In this document: one piece after another, positions 1 through 7,788 of the stretch
How positions within the stretch are numbered: position 1 is the stretch's first letter
Layout of the letters: every line of letters begins with the position of its first letter
From: Treponema sp.
GTDB taxonomy: Bacteria > Spirochaetota > Spirochaetia > Treponematales > Breznakiellaceae
Length of the DNA stretch: 15,653 bases
Direction of reading: 5' to 3'
Assembly (NCBI GenBank): GCA_031288005.1
Contig: JAITSE010000021.1
Coordinates: 1-15,653, forward strand
Translations under genes and position numbers: made by a program
The notes under the pieces: model-generated
What the model saw: the letters and a program-made list of their open reading frames with translations, nothing else
The model's database searches: none
Told to the model about the DNA's origin: nothing

Positions 1-27
1 ATTGCAGGGGCGTTGCGGGGGGGCTTC

Positions 28-84
28 CCCCCGCTGAGGGGGGTACGGCGCAACCGTGTGCGCCGTAGGGGGGAGACTGGGGAC
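28..84 (+). repeat. 57-bp dispersed repeat with internal hairpin, copy 1
   Basis: By eye this 57-bp stretch is the exact reverse complement of 13702-13758. Its core is a perfect 9-bp stem (TACGGCGCA / TGCGCCGTA, loop ACCGTG) flanked by G6 runs. It is non-coding in both places and looks like a REP-type dispersed palindromic element. The rest of 1-303 contains the two hairpins and the promoter listed separately, plus a C8 run at 111-118. I see no gene in it. Confidence 0.8.
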
Positions 85-159
85 CTGGGACTTTCAGTCC
101 CTTAGTCCCTCCCCCCCCAGAAAAGTACGGAGAGAAACAGACCCCGGAGAGAGGTGCGG

Positions 160-195
160 GGAGTTTTTTAGGCCCTAATGGGCCTAAAAAACTCC
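160..195. terminator. Perfect 16-bp hairpin, possible terminator of an upstream gene
   Basis: GGAGTTTTTTAGGCCC (160-175) is followed by loop TAAT and the exact complementary arm (180-195). The stem has six A-T pairs in a row, but no T-run follows on the plus strand. It could end transcription entering from beyond the left edge, or it could be a dispersed palindrome. The gene it would serve is outside the window. Confidence 0.45.
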
Positions 196-198
196 TAA

Positions 199-219
199 GC
201 AAGCGGCTCCGCCGCTTGC
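199..219. repeat. Perfect 9-bp hairpin
   Basis: GCAAGCGGC, loop TCC, GCCGCTTGC. It starts four bases after the previous hairpin and ends just before the candidate promoter of the export operon. Similar GCAAGC.../...GCTTGC hairpins occur at 14058-14072, so this may be a genome-wide palindrome type. Confidence 0.55.
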
Positions 220-221
220 AA

Positions 222-248
222 TTGACTAAGAGCGGAGCAGCGTATATT
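222..248 (+). promoter_or_regulatory. Candidate promoter of the export operon
   Basis: TTGACT (222-227) resembles a -35 box and TATATT (243-248) a -10 box. The spacer is 15 bp, shorter than the ideal 17. Transcription would start near 255 and give a leader of about 50 nt before the exporter start at 304. This is a sequence match only. Confidence 0.4.
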
Positions 249-303
249 TTTAAAAAGCCGTTGCGCGGAGGCGTCCCTGTGTTCATCGTTATTAAGGAGG
301 CTT

Positions 304-2976
304 ATGCGGAGTTTTTTTAAGTATCCCTGGCTTATTGTTTCGGCTGTTGGGATAATCACCCTTTTCTTCGCCCTTCAACTGCCCAGAGCGGAGATTGACA
401 ATAATAATCTCAGGTTTGTACCGCCCAATGACGAGGCGCTGCGGATATCTCAGCGTATTGATGATACTTTTGGGAGTTCCCTTTTTATTCTGGTTGGCCT
501 TGAGCGCAAGTACGGGACCGTGTTTGACGCCGGCTTTCTTGCCCGGCTCAGGGAGTATGCGGCCCTGGTTGAAAAGATTGATATTGTCGAAAGCGTCAGT
601 TCCCTGGTAACTACGGATTATATAACCGGCGATGGGGACTCGATTATTGTAGAAAAGCTTGTGGGAGAGGACTTTTCCGGGACTCAGGAGGAGGCTGCGG
701 AGCTCAAACGGCGGGCGCTGTCCTGGGATATGTATGAGCGGACGCTGGTTTCCGATGATTTCAGCGCGACACAGGTTCTTATATCTTTGAATATACGCTC
801 CGAGGAAGCGGGGACGCGGGAGGTGTCCGACAGTTTTGTTCACATCCGGGACACGGCGCGGGAGCTGTTCGACGGCCTGGCGGAGGTATACGTAACAGGG
901 ATGCCTGTGATCAGCGCAGCAATAAACGAAGCTGTCAATGCCGACCTGTCTTTTCTTGTGCCGCTCGTGCTTATAGTAACGCTGGGAATACTTTTCTTTT
1001 CTTTCCGTCAATTTACCGCCGTGGTTCTTCCCCTCCTCACGGTGGCGCTTTCCGCGGTCTGGGCCATAGGAGCGATGCCGCTTTTCGGCGTGAAGCTGTC
1101 GGTTATCTCAACAGTGCTTCCGGTGATTCTTATCGCGGTGGGGAGCGCCTACGGGATTCATGTGGTAACCCACTATATCTCAGGCAGGGGGGAGAAAGAA
1201 ATGAGCCGGGAGGAACACAGCGAACTGGTCTTTGAGCTTCTGCGAAAAATAGGGAAGCCCGTGTTTCTTGCAGCCCTGACCACCTTTGCCGGCTTTTTTT
1301 CCAACTGTTTTACATCAGTGCAGCCCATCAGGGAATTCGGCGTTTTCTCAGCTTTCGGAGTGGCGGCGGCATTTGGGGCGGCGGTAACGCTCATTCCCGC
1401 GCTTCTTCTAATCCGGGGACCCAGGCCCCTGAGCGGCAGGAAAAGACTGAAGGAAGCGGAGGGCGGCCGCGGGGAGTTCGATCCATTCAGCGAAGCCATT
1501 GCCGCTTCGTTTATGCGAATTATAATAAAGAAGCGCCTTGTCCTCTTTGTTACCCTCGCCGCGGCGGCGGTTTCGATTTATGGTCTTTCCAAAATCATCA
1601 TTGACAATATCATGGTGGAGTATTTTAAGCCGGATACGGATATTTATAAATCAGACGTGTTTATCCGGGAGAAGTTTGGCGGCTCCAAGGCGTTAAGCGT
1701 GGTTTTTGAGGCTGACAGCCCGGAAATACTGCTGCACCCTGATTCCATGAACGCTATGGAAGGACTAAACGCATATCTTCTGGCGAAAGTTCCGGAAGCC
1801 GGCAAGGCGATGGGTTTTACCGGACTTATAAAACGGATCAATCAGGTATTCAACGCCGGCGAAAGCCCCGAAGGGATCAGGCCCAAGTCAAGCGCATGGG
1901 AGAGCGAGGGGGACGCCGGCCTGGGTTTCGGTTTTGAAGGCGGAGACCTGGGCGGCTTTGGCTTTGCCGCGGATGAAGAAGCCGTTTCTATTCCGGATGT
2001 ATGGGAAGCCGCCGCTGACTCTGAGCCTGAAAATTTCAGGGGAAAGACGTATACCGGGGAAGAACTGGCCGCGCTTTTTGACCGGGCGGCGGGAAAGAGT
2101 CTGGGAATGGACGCCAACGCTTTTGTAAAAGAGTTTAAGCGCCTCCTCAACTATGAAGGGGCCGCTTATTATGAGGTTCCCACGGACCCTGAGCGGTACG
2201 GAAAGACCACTCCCGAAGAGCTTCAGCGGCTTGTGTCAAATTATCTGGCGCTTCTTTCAGGCAGCATCGATGATTACGCGAATGATCCCCTGGAGCCTAC
2301 GGCGGTTAAGACCACGGTCCAGCTCCGTACAGTGGGGCAGCACGACAGCAATTCCGCATACCGGAAGATCAGCGGTTATATCGAAGCCAATATGCCGCCC
2401 GGCGTAAGGACGACGGTCGGCGGCGCAGCTTTGGTTGAGGCTTCTCTCAACACTCTGGTGGTTCAATCGCAGATTATGTCCGTTATACTTTCACTTGCGC
2501 TGGTATTCATCATCATAGCTGTTTCCAACAGGTCTTTTACCGCCGGGCTTGTCGGCATCGCGCCTCTTTCTATTTCTATTCTGATTAACTTTGCTGTTAT
2601 GGGCTTTGCTGGAATCAAGCTGAACATAGGTACTGCTATGGTTGCCAGCGTTTCTGTCGGCATAGGAATAGACTATACAATTCATTTTCTTGAAGCCTAC
2701 AAGCGGGAATACTGCCGAAGTTTTGCCGCAGGGGGCGGGAAAAATTTTCTGCACAGGGCTTTCGCAACTTCCGGCAGGGCTATTCTTATCAACGCCGCCT
2801 CCGTGGGCGCCGGCTTTGCGGTTCTCCTCTTTTCCAGGTTTAATGTGCTTGCCGATTTGGGACTTCTTATCGCCATGACTATGGGAACCAGCGCTGTCGT
2901 AAGCCTGACGGTGATACCGGTGCTGCTCAATTTGATTAAGCCAAAATTTATAGCAAGAAAAATACAGGAGTGTTAA
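304..2976 (+). CDS. RND superfamily (MMPL/COG1033-type) exporter
   Basis: An 890-residue inner-membrane transporter. The start is set by AAGGAGG (294-300) before ATG 304. It shows the duplicated RND plan: one N-terminal helix (about 8-25), a large periplasmic loop (26-215), five helices (about 216-370), a central helix (about 412-430), a second periplasmic loop (431-720) and five helices (about 721-875). The second half has the family motif GIGIDYTIHF with Asp790. The matching place in the first half reads AYGIH (282-286) and lacks the Asp. The second loop holds an acidic, glycine-phenylalanine-rich insertion with GFGF at 541-544 and 551-554. Proteins of this family move lipids or other hydrophobic compounds using the proton gradient. 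The substrate here is unknown. The gene opens a three-gene operon, with the next start two bases after its stop. Confidence 0.9.
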   Translation: MRSFFKYPWLIVSAVGIITLFFALQLPRAEIDNNNLRFVPPNDEALRISQRIDDTFGSSLFILVGLERKYGTVFDAGFLARLREYAALVEKIDIVESVSSLVTTDYITGDGDSIIVEKLVGEDFSGTQEEAAELKRRALSWDMYERTLVSDDFSATQVLISLNIRSEEAGTREVSDSFVHIRDTARELFDGLAEVYVTGMPVISAAINEAVNADLSFLVPLVLIVTLGILFFSFRQFTAVVLPLLTVALSAVWAIGAMPLFGVKLSVISTVLPVILIAVGSAYGIHVVTHYISGRGEKEMSREEHSELVFELLRKIGKPVFLAALTTFAGFFSNCFTSVQPIREFGVFSAFGVAAAFGAAVTLIPALLLIRGPRPLSGRKRLKEAEGGRGEFDPFSEAIAASFMRIIIKKRLVLFVTLAAAAVSIYGLSKIIIDNIMVEYFKPDTDIYKSDVFIREKFGGSKALSVVFEADSPEILLHPDSMNAMEGLNAYLLAKVPEAGKAMGFTGLIKRINQVFNAGESPEGIRPKSSAWESEGDAGLGFGFEGGDLGGFGFAADEEAVSIPDVWEAAADSEPENFRGKTYTGEELAALFDRAAGKSLGMDANAFVKEFKRLLNYEGAAYYEVPTDPERYGKTTPEELQRLVSNYLALLSGSIDDYANDPLEPTAVKTTVQLRTVGQHDSNSAYRKISGYIEANMPPGVRTTVGGAALVEASLNTLVVQSQIMSVILSLALVFIIIAVSNRSFTAGLVGIAPLSISILINFAVMGFAGIKLNIGTAMVASVSVGIGIDYTIHFLEAYKREYCRSFAAGGGKNFLHRAFATSGRAILINAASVGAGFAVLLFSRFNVLADLGLLIAMTMGTSAVVSLTVIPVLLNLIKPKFIARKIQEC

Positions 2977-2978
2977 GT

Positions 2979-3758
2979 ATGAAAAGAATTTGTTTTTTAA
3001 TTACGTTTATTTTTGCCGGGATCGCCGCGGTCTTTGCGCAGGATGCGGCGGCTGTTGTTCGCGCTTCCAGGGACCGTATCACAGCGGACACTGTATCAAG
3101 CCGGTCCCGCATGGTAATAACCGCAAAGGATGGAACCACAAGCGAGCGCATAATAGATCAATATTCCAAGGAAGGACCAAAGGGCGGCAGGACCCTCATC
3201 GTGTTTCAGCGTCCGGCCGGCGTTGCCGGGACCCGGTTTCTCACCATGGAAAATCCAGGAGGAGCCGATGACCGGTGGATTTTTCTTCCGTCTTTGGGAA
3301 AGGTGAGGCGTATAGCGTCCTCCGAAGGCTCAGGAAATTTTATGGGGACTGATTTTTCCTATGACGATATTTCTTCAGCAAGCCGCGATTCTGATCTGGA
3401 CAGCCACAGCCTTCTCAGGGAAGAAGCCTACAACGGGAAGCCCTGTTACGTGATAGAATCCAGGCCCAAAGATAGTTCGTATCAGTATTCCCGTATGGTC
3501 CAGTGGATAGACAAAGATACAAAGATTGGGTACAAAATTGAACTTTATGACCGCAAGAACGAAACCGCTCCGGTTAAAATCGTGGAGATGAAGGATATCA
3601 AGGATATACAAGGCAGGCTTACTCCAACGGCGACAACCATGACTACGACAGCCGCGGGTACGTCCACAACAATATATATGGATATTCTGAAATATGATGA
3701 TCCCATACCAGAAAGCGTGTTTACTACGTCCTATCTTGAAACAGGGAGAGCCCGGTGA
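2979..3758 (+). CDS. Periplasmic LolA-like 'outer membrane lipoprotein-sorting' family protein
   Basis: A 259-residue exported protein. I chose ATG 2979, with AGGAG at 2966-2970, over the GTG at 2970 because it gives a clean signal peptide (residues 1-20, ending VFA before QD). The body matches the LolA-like family found beside RND exporters (COG2834, PF17131-like): a beta-rich fold with the typical central stretch GTRFL (84-88), DDRWIFLPSLGKVRRI (97-112) and GTDFSYDD (123-130). Family knowledge suggests it carries a hydrophobic ligand or lipid in a half-barrel across the periplasm. Its position between an inner-membrane exporter and an outer-membrane barrel fits that role. There is no lipobox, so it should be soluble. 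The stop overlaps the next start by four bases (GTGA), which indicates translational coupling. Confidence 0.85.
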   Translation: MKRICFLITFIFAGIAAVFAQDAAAVVRASRDRITADTVSSRSRMVITAKDGTTSERIIDQYSKEGPKGGRTLIVFQRPAGVAGTRFLTMENPGGADDRWIFLPSLGKVRRIASSEGSGNFMGTDFSYDDISSASRDSDLDSHSLLREEAYNGKPCYVIESRPKDSSYQYSRMVQWIDKDTKIGYKIELYDRKNETAPVKIVEMKDIKDIQGRLTPTATTMTTTAAGTSTTIYMDILKYDDPIPESVFTTSYLETGRAR

Positions 3759-5293
3759 AAGCCGGCGTTTTCTTCTCTGCCGCAGTTTTTCTGCTGGCGG
3801 CGGCATTGACTGTTCATGCTCAGGATGATTTTGGGTTTGGTTTTGGATTCAGTGAAGACGAAGGCGGCGCGGCCTCTTCTGGAAACAACGGCTCCGCTTC
3901 CATAGCTGCGGGCGCTTCTGTACACGGCAAGGCTCAAGCGGAACTGCTTTTTTTTGCCGAAGAATTCCGGTCAAAGGACGCCATCGGCAATATCCAGCCG
4001 GGGAACATCTTTTCAGGCGAACTCAATTTTTCCGCCGGCGGCTCTAACGCCGACGGGGTAATCAACCTGAAGCTGCGTCCCGATTTCCAGGACCCGGCGA
4101 AAATCCTGTCTCTGGACGAAGCTTATGTCCGGGCGTTTTTCGGAAACTTTAACATAGAAGGGGGACTGCGGAAACTCACCTGGGGCAAGGCCGACAGCTT
4201 AGGTCCCCTGGACGTGATAAACCCCCTGGACTATTCGGACCTTTCGGCCATGTCGGATGTCCAGTCCATAAAGATATCCCGTCCCCTGCTCCACGCATCC
4301 TACAGTATAGGCCCGTTTACCAAGATCGAAGGGGTCTTTGTCCCCTGGTTTGAAGGCCACCGCTTTGCCCATTCGGGCCGGTGGGCCGCCTCCCAGATGA
4401 CGGAGTTCCAAGAGGCGGTTTCCGCCAGGTTTGCGCCCCAGTTTGGGATGTTGCCGGGCCTAGGAATAAACGATCCCCCACCCTCGATTGATTCGGCCCA
4501 GGTAACCATCGATACATCCACCCTGGAATACGCCCAGGGGGGGCTGCGGTTTACCACCACCGCTGGTTCTTCGGATATAGGCGTCCAGTATTACAGCGGC
4601 TTTCTTCCCCGTCCCGCCGTCGTGCTGAATCAACAGGGTATTAGCGATTTGACTGGCAATATTGCCTCCTATGCGGCAGTAATATTCTCCTCCGGGACTT
4701 CAGATGAAGATAAAGATAGCGCCCGGAACAGTATTCGTACCATTTTAGCCTCTCTTAAAGCGCAGAATGTAGTTGCCACCGCCTACAACCGCTGCCACCA
4801 GATCGGCCTTGATTATGCACAGGTCATAGCAGGCTTTAACCTCAGAGCGGAAATGGCGGCTAACATCACCGAAGATCTTAAAGGGGACGACGGCCTAGTA
4901 TACAATCCCTCCGTAGCATGGTCCCTGGGCTTTGACCGGGACATCGCAGCGGGGATCAACGTGAACCTCCAGGTAAACGAGAACATCATGCTTTTGAATA
5001 ACAAAACAGATGCGGATATCCTCAATGACATTGAGGCGGGTTCCGATGTTACCGATACCCGGCTTACCCTGACGCTGTCCAAAAAATTCCTCCGGGATGA
5101 ACTGGAACTGCGGGCCACGGGAATCTGGGGGATTGAGGACATGGACTATTACATCCTGCCGGCTCTTATCTGGACCAAGGGAGACACAGCGGTTGAACTT
5201 TCGGGCGGCGTCTTTGCCGGGAACCCGGATGGCGGCCTGGGGCAGTACCGGGACAATGGTTTTATAAAAGCCGCGTTGTCTTGCTCATTCTAA
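3755..5293 (+). CDS. DUF1302-like outer-membrane beta-barrel protein
   Basis: A 512-residue exported protein starting at GTG 3755 inside the previous stop, with a purine-rich AGGGAGAG (3743-3750) upstream. The signal peptide is residues 1-22 (ending VHA, then QDD). The mature N-terminus is an odd Phe-Gly run (FGFGFGF, 26-32) followed by an acidic and Ser/Gly/Ala-rich linker to about residue 55. The rest alternates polar and hydrophobic residues as in a beta-barrel. It includes WGKAD (143-147) and DVINPLDYSDL (153-163), reminiscent of DUF1302-type porin-like proteins, and ends in Phe, as many outer-membrane barrels do. It is probably the outer-membrane exit or acceptor for the RND/LolA-like pair. 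The barrel call is firm, but the exact family assignment is from memory of motifs. Confidence 0.75.
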   Translation: MKAGVFFSAAVFLLAAALTVHAQDDFGFGFGFSEDEGGAASSGNNGSASIAAGASVHGKAQAELLFFAEEFRSKDAIGNIQPGNIFSGELNFSAGGSNADGVINLKLRPDFQDPAKILSLDEAYVRAFFGNFNIEGGLRKLTWGKADSLGPLDVINPLDYSDLSAMSDVQSIKISRPLLHASYSIGPFTKIEGVFVPWFEGHRFAHSGRWAASQMTEFQEAVSARFAPQFGMLPGLGINDPPPSIDSAQVTIDTSTLEYAQGGLRFTTTAGSSDIGVQYYSGFLPRPAVVLNQQGISDLTGNIASYAAVIFSSGTSDEDKDSARNSIRTILASLKAQNVVATAYNRCHQIGLDYAQVIAGFNLRAEMAANITEDLKGDDGLVYNPSVAWSLGFDRDIAAGINVNLQVNENIMLLNNKTDADILNDIEAGSDVTDTRLTLTLSKKFLRDELELRATGIWGIEDMDYYILPALIWTKGDTAVELSGGVFAGNPDGGLGQYRDNGFIKAALSCSF

Positions 5294-5322
5294 TGAGCTT
5301 TTATTCGTATGCGGGTTTAATA

Positions 5323-5387
5323 CCCCGCCAAACCGTGAGACCGGAGGTCTCCGATTTCCGGTCTCCGGTTTGAACTCTGCGGCGGGG
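5323..5387. terminator. Nested inverted repeat between convergent genes, probable bidirectional terminator
   Basis: Three stems stack outward: AGACCGGA (5338-5345) with TCCGGTCT (5357-5364), AAACCG (5330-5335) with CGGTTT (5366-5371), and CCCCGCC (5323-5329) with GGCGGGG (5381-5387). A rival inner hairpin, GAGACC-GGA-GGTCTC (5337-5351), could form instead. It lies between two gene ends facing each other (5293 and 5414). There is no long T-run, so termination is inferred from position and structure. Confidence 0.6.
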
Positions 5388-5397
5388 TTGGTTGATT
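5375..5397 (+). repeat. 23-bp dispersed repeat, copy 1
   Basis: This is an exact match in reverse orientation to 8771-8793. The shared core is GCGGCGGGGTTGGTTGATT. It forms the right arm of the convergent inverted repeat, so the terminator may be part of a dispersed palindromic element. Confidence 0.7.
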
Positions 5398-5413
5398 CTA
5401 ATGAACAGCTATT

Positions 5414-7522
5414 TTAAAATTCCAGTCCGTTTAGATAGTCTTCGTAGGCGGTTTGTGCGTCCTTAGCGGTTTTAGAGGTTTCCTCGAACTGCGAAGAAAG
5501 GGCGTCTATTTCCGAGTCCAGAGCGGCAAGGCGGCGAAGGTATTCCTGGCCTTGGGTGGTCTGGTTTCCCGCCGCTTCCAGGTTGCGCCTGATGCGGTCC
5601 TGGTCCATAGTAAATCTTTCGCTCCGGGCTTCAATTTCCGTGAGCGCCGCGGCGGCCTTATCGGCTGCGCCTTTGAGTTCTACCGCCCTATCCAGGGCAG
5701 TCTGCGCTTCGGCTGATGCGGAGATTTCCCCGTCAGCGATCCAGGCGGCGAAAGTTTCGGGGCGGATCTGGACAAGGCGCAATTCTTCCGTAACCGGCGT
5801 TTCTTCCCGGACAGTAAAAGCGAGCGATCCATTGGCCGGAAGTTCTCTTGTAAAACGGTAGAGTGAATTTGTTTTTTCTTCCGCCGCAGCCGGTTCCGCA
5901 AGGGCCGCTCCTGGAGTTATGGGGTGTTCCACAACAATCCTTTTTGCTTCGCCCGCCGCATTCCTAATGGTGTATACCCGCTCATTGCGCTGTTTCCGGT
6001 TTATCTTCATAATTCCTTTGCTTATGGTTACCGCGCTTATCGCCCTGGAATAGGTGGAGCTTACGCCGCCTGTAACAGTCAGGTCCTCCCCGTAAGAGAT
6101 AAGCCGCTTCTCGCCTTCAGGCAAAAATTCAACAAGAGCGTCGCCGGCATAAGTTCCCCGGTTATACACAGTGACCGGACCTGCCGGCAGCTTCATCCCT
6201 GTGGTATTGGTGATTTCTGCGCCCGCAGCAGGGTTAATGGTCCCGTAAACCGCCGCCCGTTCTCCTGAAAAAATCAGAGTTTTTAACGCGGCAATTGATC
6301 CTTCAGCCACAGGAAGCGTGGCGCTTTGCCTGCGGGCAAGGGTCACAGGTTTTTGCAATGTAAACTCGAAAAAGTCTCCCGTATGGCTGCCGGAATCGTC
6401 TATAGCGCCTGCTCCCGCAGCGGGACGAGGGGAAGGAAACGGAAGTCTGGATTGAACGGCCATTTTTCGCAAGGCCAATGGCGCTGCCGCGGCTTCCGTT
6501 TCGACGGCAGCGTCAGCGGCGGCTCCAAAAGCTAAACTATTGGCGGCGGCTTCCTCGCGTATTCCTGATTCATAGGTACGGGCTTCAGCCGTTCCCGCTA
6601 TGGACAGGGGCAGAACAGGCCGCGTCAAACGGTAAGGAGAGTAGAGATCCTGTATAAAAGAGGACGGACGTCCGGTTGTAAGAGACAGTTCCACATCAAT
6701 CCAATCAGCGTCACTGTCGTTGTCGATAATGGCCCAGCCCTGGAGCATTGATGTCTCGTCCGAGAGTTCAAGGCGGTAAGAAACCTTCCACACCGCCTGT
6801 GGAATCACGTAACTTAAAGAGACAATACGGCTTTCATTCCCCCCCAGCCGGATTGTGAGACTGCGAGTTTCGTTGTCCTGACTTTCACGGAGGATATTTA
6901 GCGCCCTGTTAAGATTGGCGTTGATAACCGGATCAATAAAGGAATAGGATTCTATATCAGCGATATTAATAACCCGTATTTCCTTGTCCGCCGCCAGGGA
7001 AAGATAGGATTCTCTTCCCGCGAAAAGACCAGCCCTTAAATCAGGCGGCATACGACGGTTTTCCACAGCAACGATACGGCCCCGGATCTGGTTGGGAGCG
7101 GCGACTACAATCTCTTCTCCCCGGAGGTTTCTCAATATATCCCCGATACCGGGATTTCCCGAGAGATCGATCTTAAAGCTTTTCAAAGTACGTGAAAGCG
7201 TATCCGAAGCTGGGTAGCTTACCTGAGGCGAAGCGGAGGCGGGATCGTTTATCACTAGAGATTTCAATGCGTCGTTTACCGCATCGGAGGGGAAAGTTAT
7301 GGTGATCTCCGCTGGGCCGCCCACTGTCCCGCTGTGTTCAAAGTACCCCACCCCTGAAGAAAACAGGGATAAACGCCTGAGGGGAAAGGTATCCGCCGGA
7401 AGAACCGGAACCTCGCCTGTCTGCGCTCCGGCAGCAGGAGAAGATTCCCGCGCTGCTTGAGCAAAGATAGCGGTACTCGCCAGCATCATCGCGGACGCTA
7501 TAATGTAAACACATTTCATCAT
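5414..7522 (-). CDS. Exported DUF4139-like protein of unknown function
   Basis: A 702-residue protein. The first of two adjacent ATGs (7522) has AAGGAG about six bases upstream. A signal peptide covers about residues 1-21 (ending IFA, then QA). Residues 47-160 (LSLFSSGVGYFEHSG onward) and 235-300 (IPQAVWKVSYRLEL, then WAIIDNDSDADWIDVELSL) resemble the DUF4139 family of secreted beta-sandwich proteins. Residues 308-375 are an Ala/Glu/Pro-rich, probably disordered insert. Residues 385-575 are again beta-rich. Residues 605-695 form an alpha-helical coiled coil. There is no catalytic motif and no Cys for lipid attachment, so it is probably periplasmic or surface exposed. It follows the DUF4097-like gene on the same strand after 240 bases and seems to have its own promoter. 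The function is not known. Confidence 0.75.
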   Translation of the reverse strand: MMKCVYIIASAMMLASTAIFAQAARESSPAAGAQTGEVPVLPADTFPLRRLSLFSSGVGYFEHSGTVGGPAEITITFPSDAVNDALKSLVINDPASASPQVSYPASDTLSRTLKSFKIDLSGNPGIGDILRNLRGEEIVVAAPNQIRGRIVAVENRRMPPDLRAGLFAGRESYLSLAADKEIRVINIADIESYSFIDPVINANLNRALNILRESQDNETRSLTIRLGGNESRIVSLSYVIPQAVWKVSYRLELSDETSMLQGWAIIDNDSDADWIDVELSLTTGRPSSFIQDLYSPYRLTRPVLPLSIAGTAEARTYESGIREEAAANSLAFGAAADAAVETEAAAAPLALRKMAVQSRLPFPSPRPAAGAGAIDDSGSHTGDFFEFTLQKPVTLARRQSATLPVAEGSIAALKTLIFSGERAAVYGTINPAAGAEITNTTGMKLPAGPVTVYNRGTYAGDALVEFLPEGEKRLISYGEDLTVTGGVSSTYSRAISAVTISKGIMKINRKQRNERVYTIRNAAGEAKRIVVEHPITPGAALAEPAAAEEKTNSLYRFTRELPANGSLAFTVREETPVTEELRLVQIRPETFAAWIADGEISASAEAQTALDRAVELKGAADKAAAALTEIEARSERFTMDQDRIRRNLEAAGNQTTQGQEYLRRLAALDSEIDALSSQFEETSKTAKDAQTAYEDYLNGLEF

Positions 7523-7560
7523 GGTACGCTCCTTTTATGATTAAATCGTCTAAGTATAAC

Positions 7561-7566
7561 ATTATA
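7561..7566 (-). promoter_or_regulatory. Candidate -10 box for the DUF4139-like gene
   Basis: Read on the minus strand this is TATAAT, 38 bases before the ATG at 7522, in an AT-rich patch. A second possible -10 (TATACT) follows at about 7551-7556. No convincing -35 box was seen for either. Confidence 0.35.
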
Positions 7567-7629
7567 TTTAGAAAAAAGAAAGCCCCGCATAAATGATGAT
7601 AAGCATAAGGATGCAAAGAGGAAGCAGAC

Positions 7630-7788
7630 ATGGACACGGCAGCGAAGCTTATAAAGATGAGGCTTATGAAGAATGAGCGGGTAATCTGGGCCGCCAGGCG
7701 GCAAAACGTGTCAGCGCAGGGGCATACAATAGTTTGTTTAGATAAAAACAAGAGCTGGGTTATCAGCGGTTCACACCGGGGCCTATAG
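7630..7788 (+). CDS. Possible 52-residue small protein, unrecognised
   Basis: An ATG frame of 52 codons sits in the 240-bp gap between two minus-strand genes. AGAGGAAG (7617-7624) lies about five bases upstream. The predicted peptide begins MDTAAKLIKM, has a basic middle (RVIWAARRQN) and ends in WVISGSHRGL. There is no signal peptide or membrane segment. Its last 26 bases overlap the 3' end of the DUF4097-like gene on the other strand. The composition is protein-like rather than repetitive, but chance is a real alternative at this length. Confidence 0.3.
   Translation: MDTAAKLIKMRLMKNERVIWAARRQNVSAQGHTIVCLDKNKSWVISGSHRGL

Noticed and set aside
292..1011. A 239-codon minus-strand frame opposite the exporter
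   Set aside because: It has no initiation signals and a basic, non-natural composition, and it lies wholly within the well-supported exporter gene.
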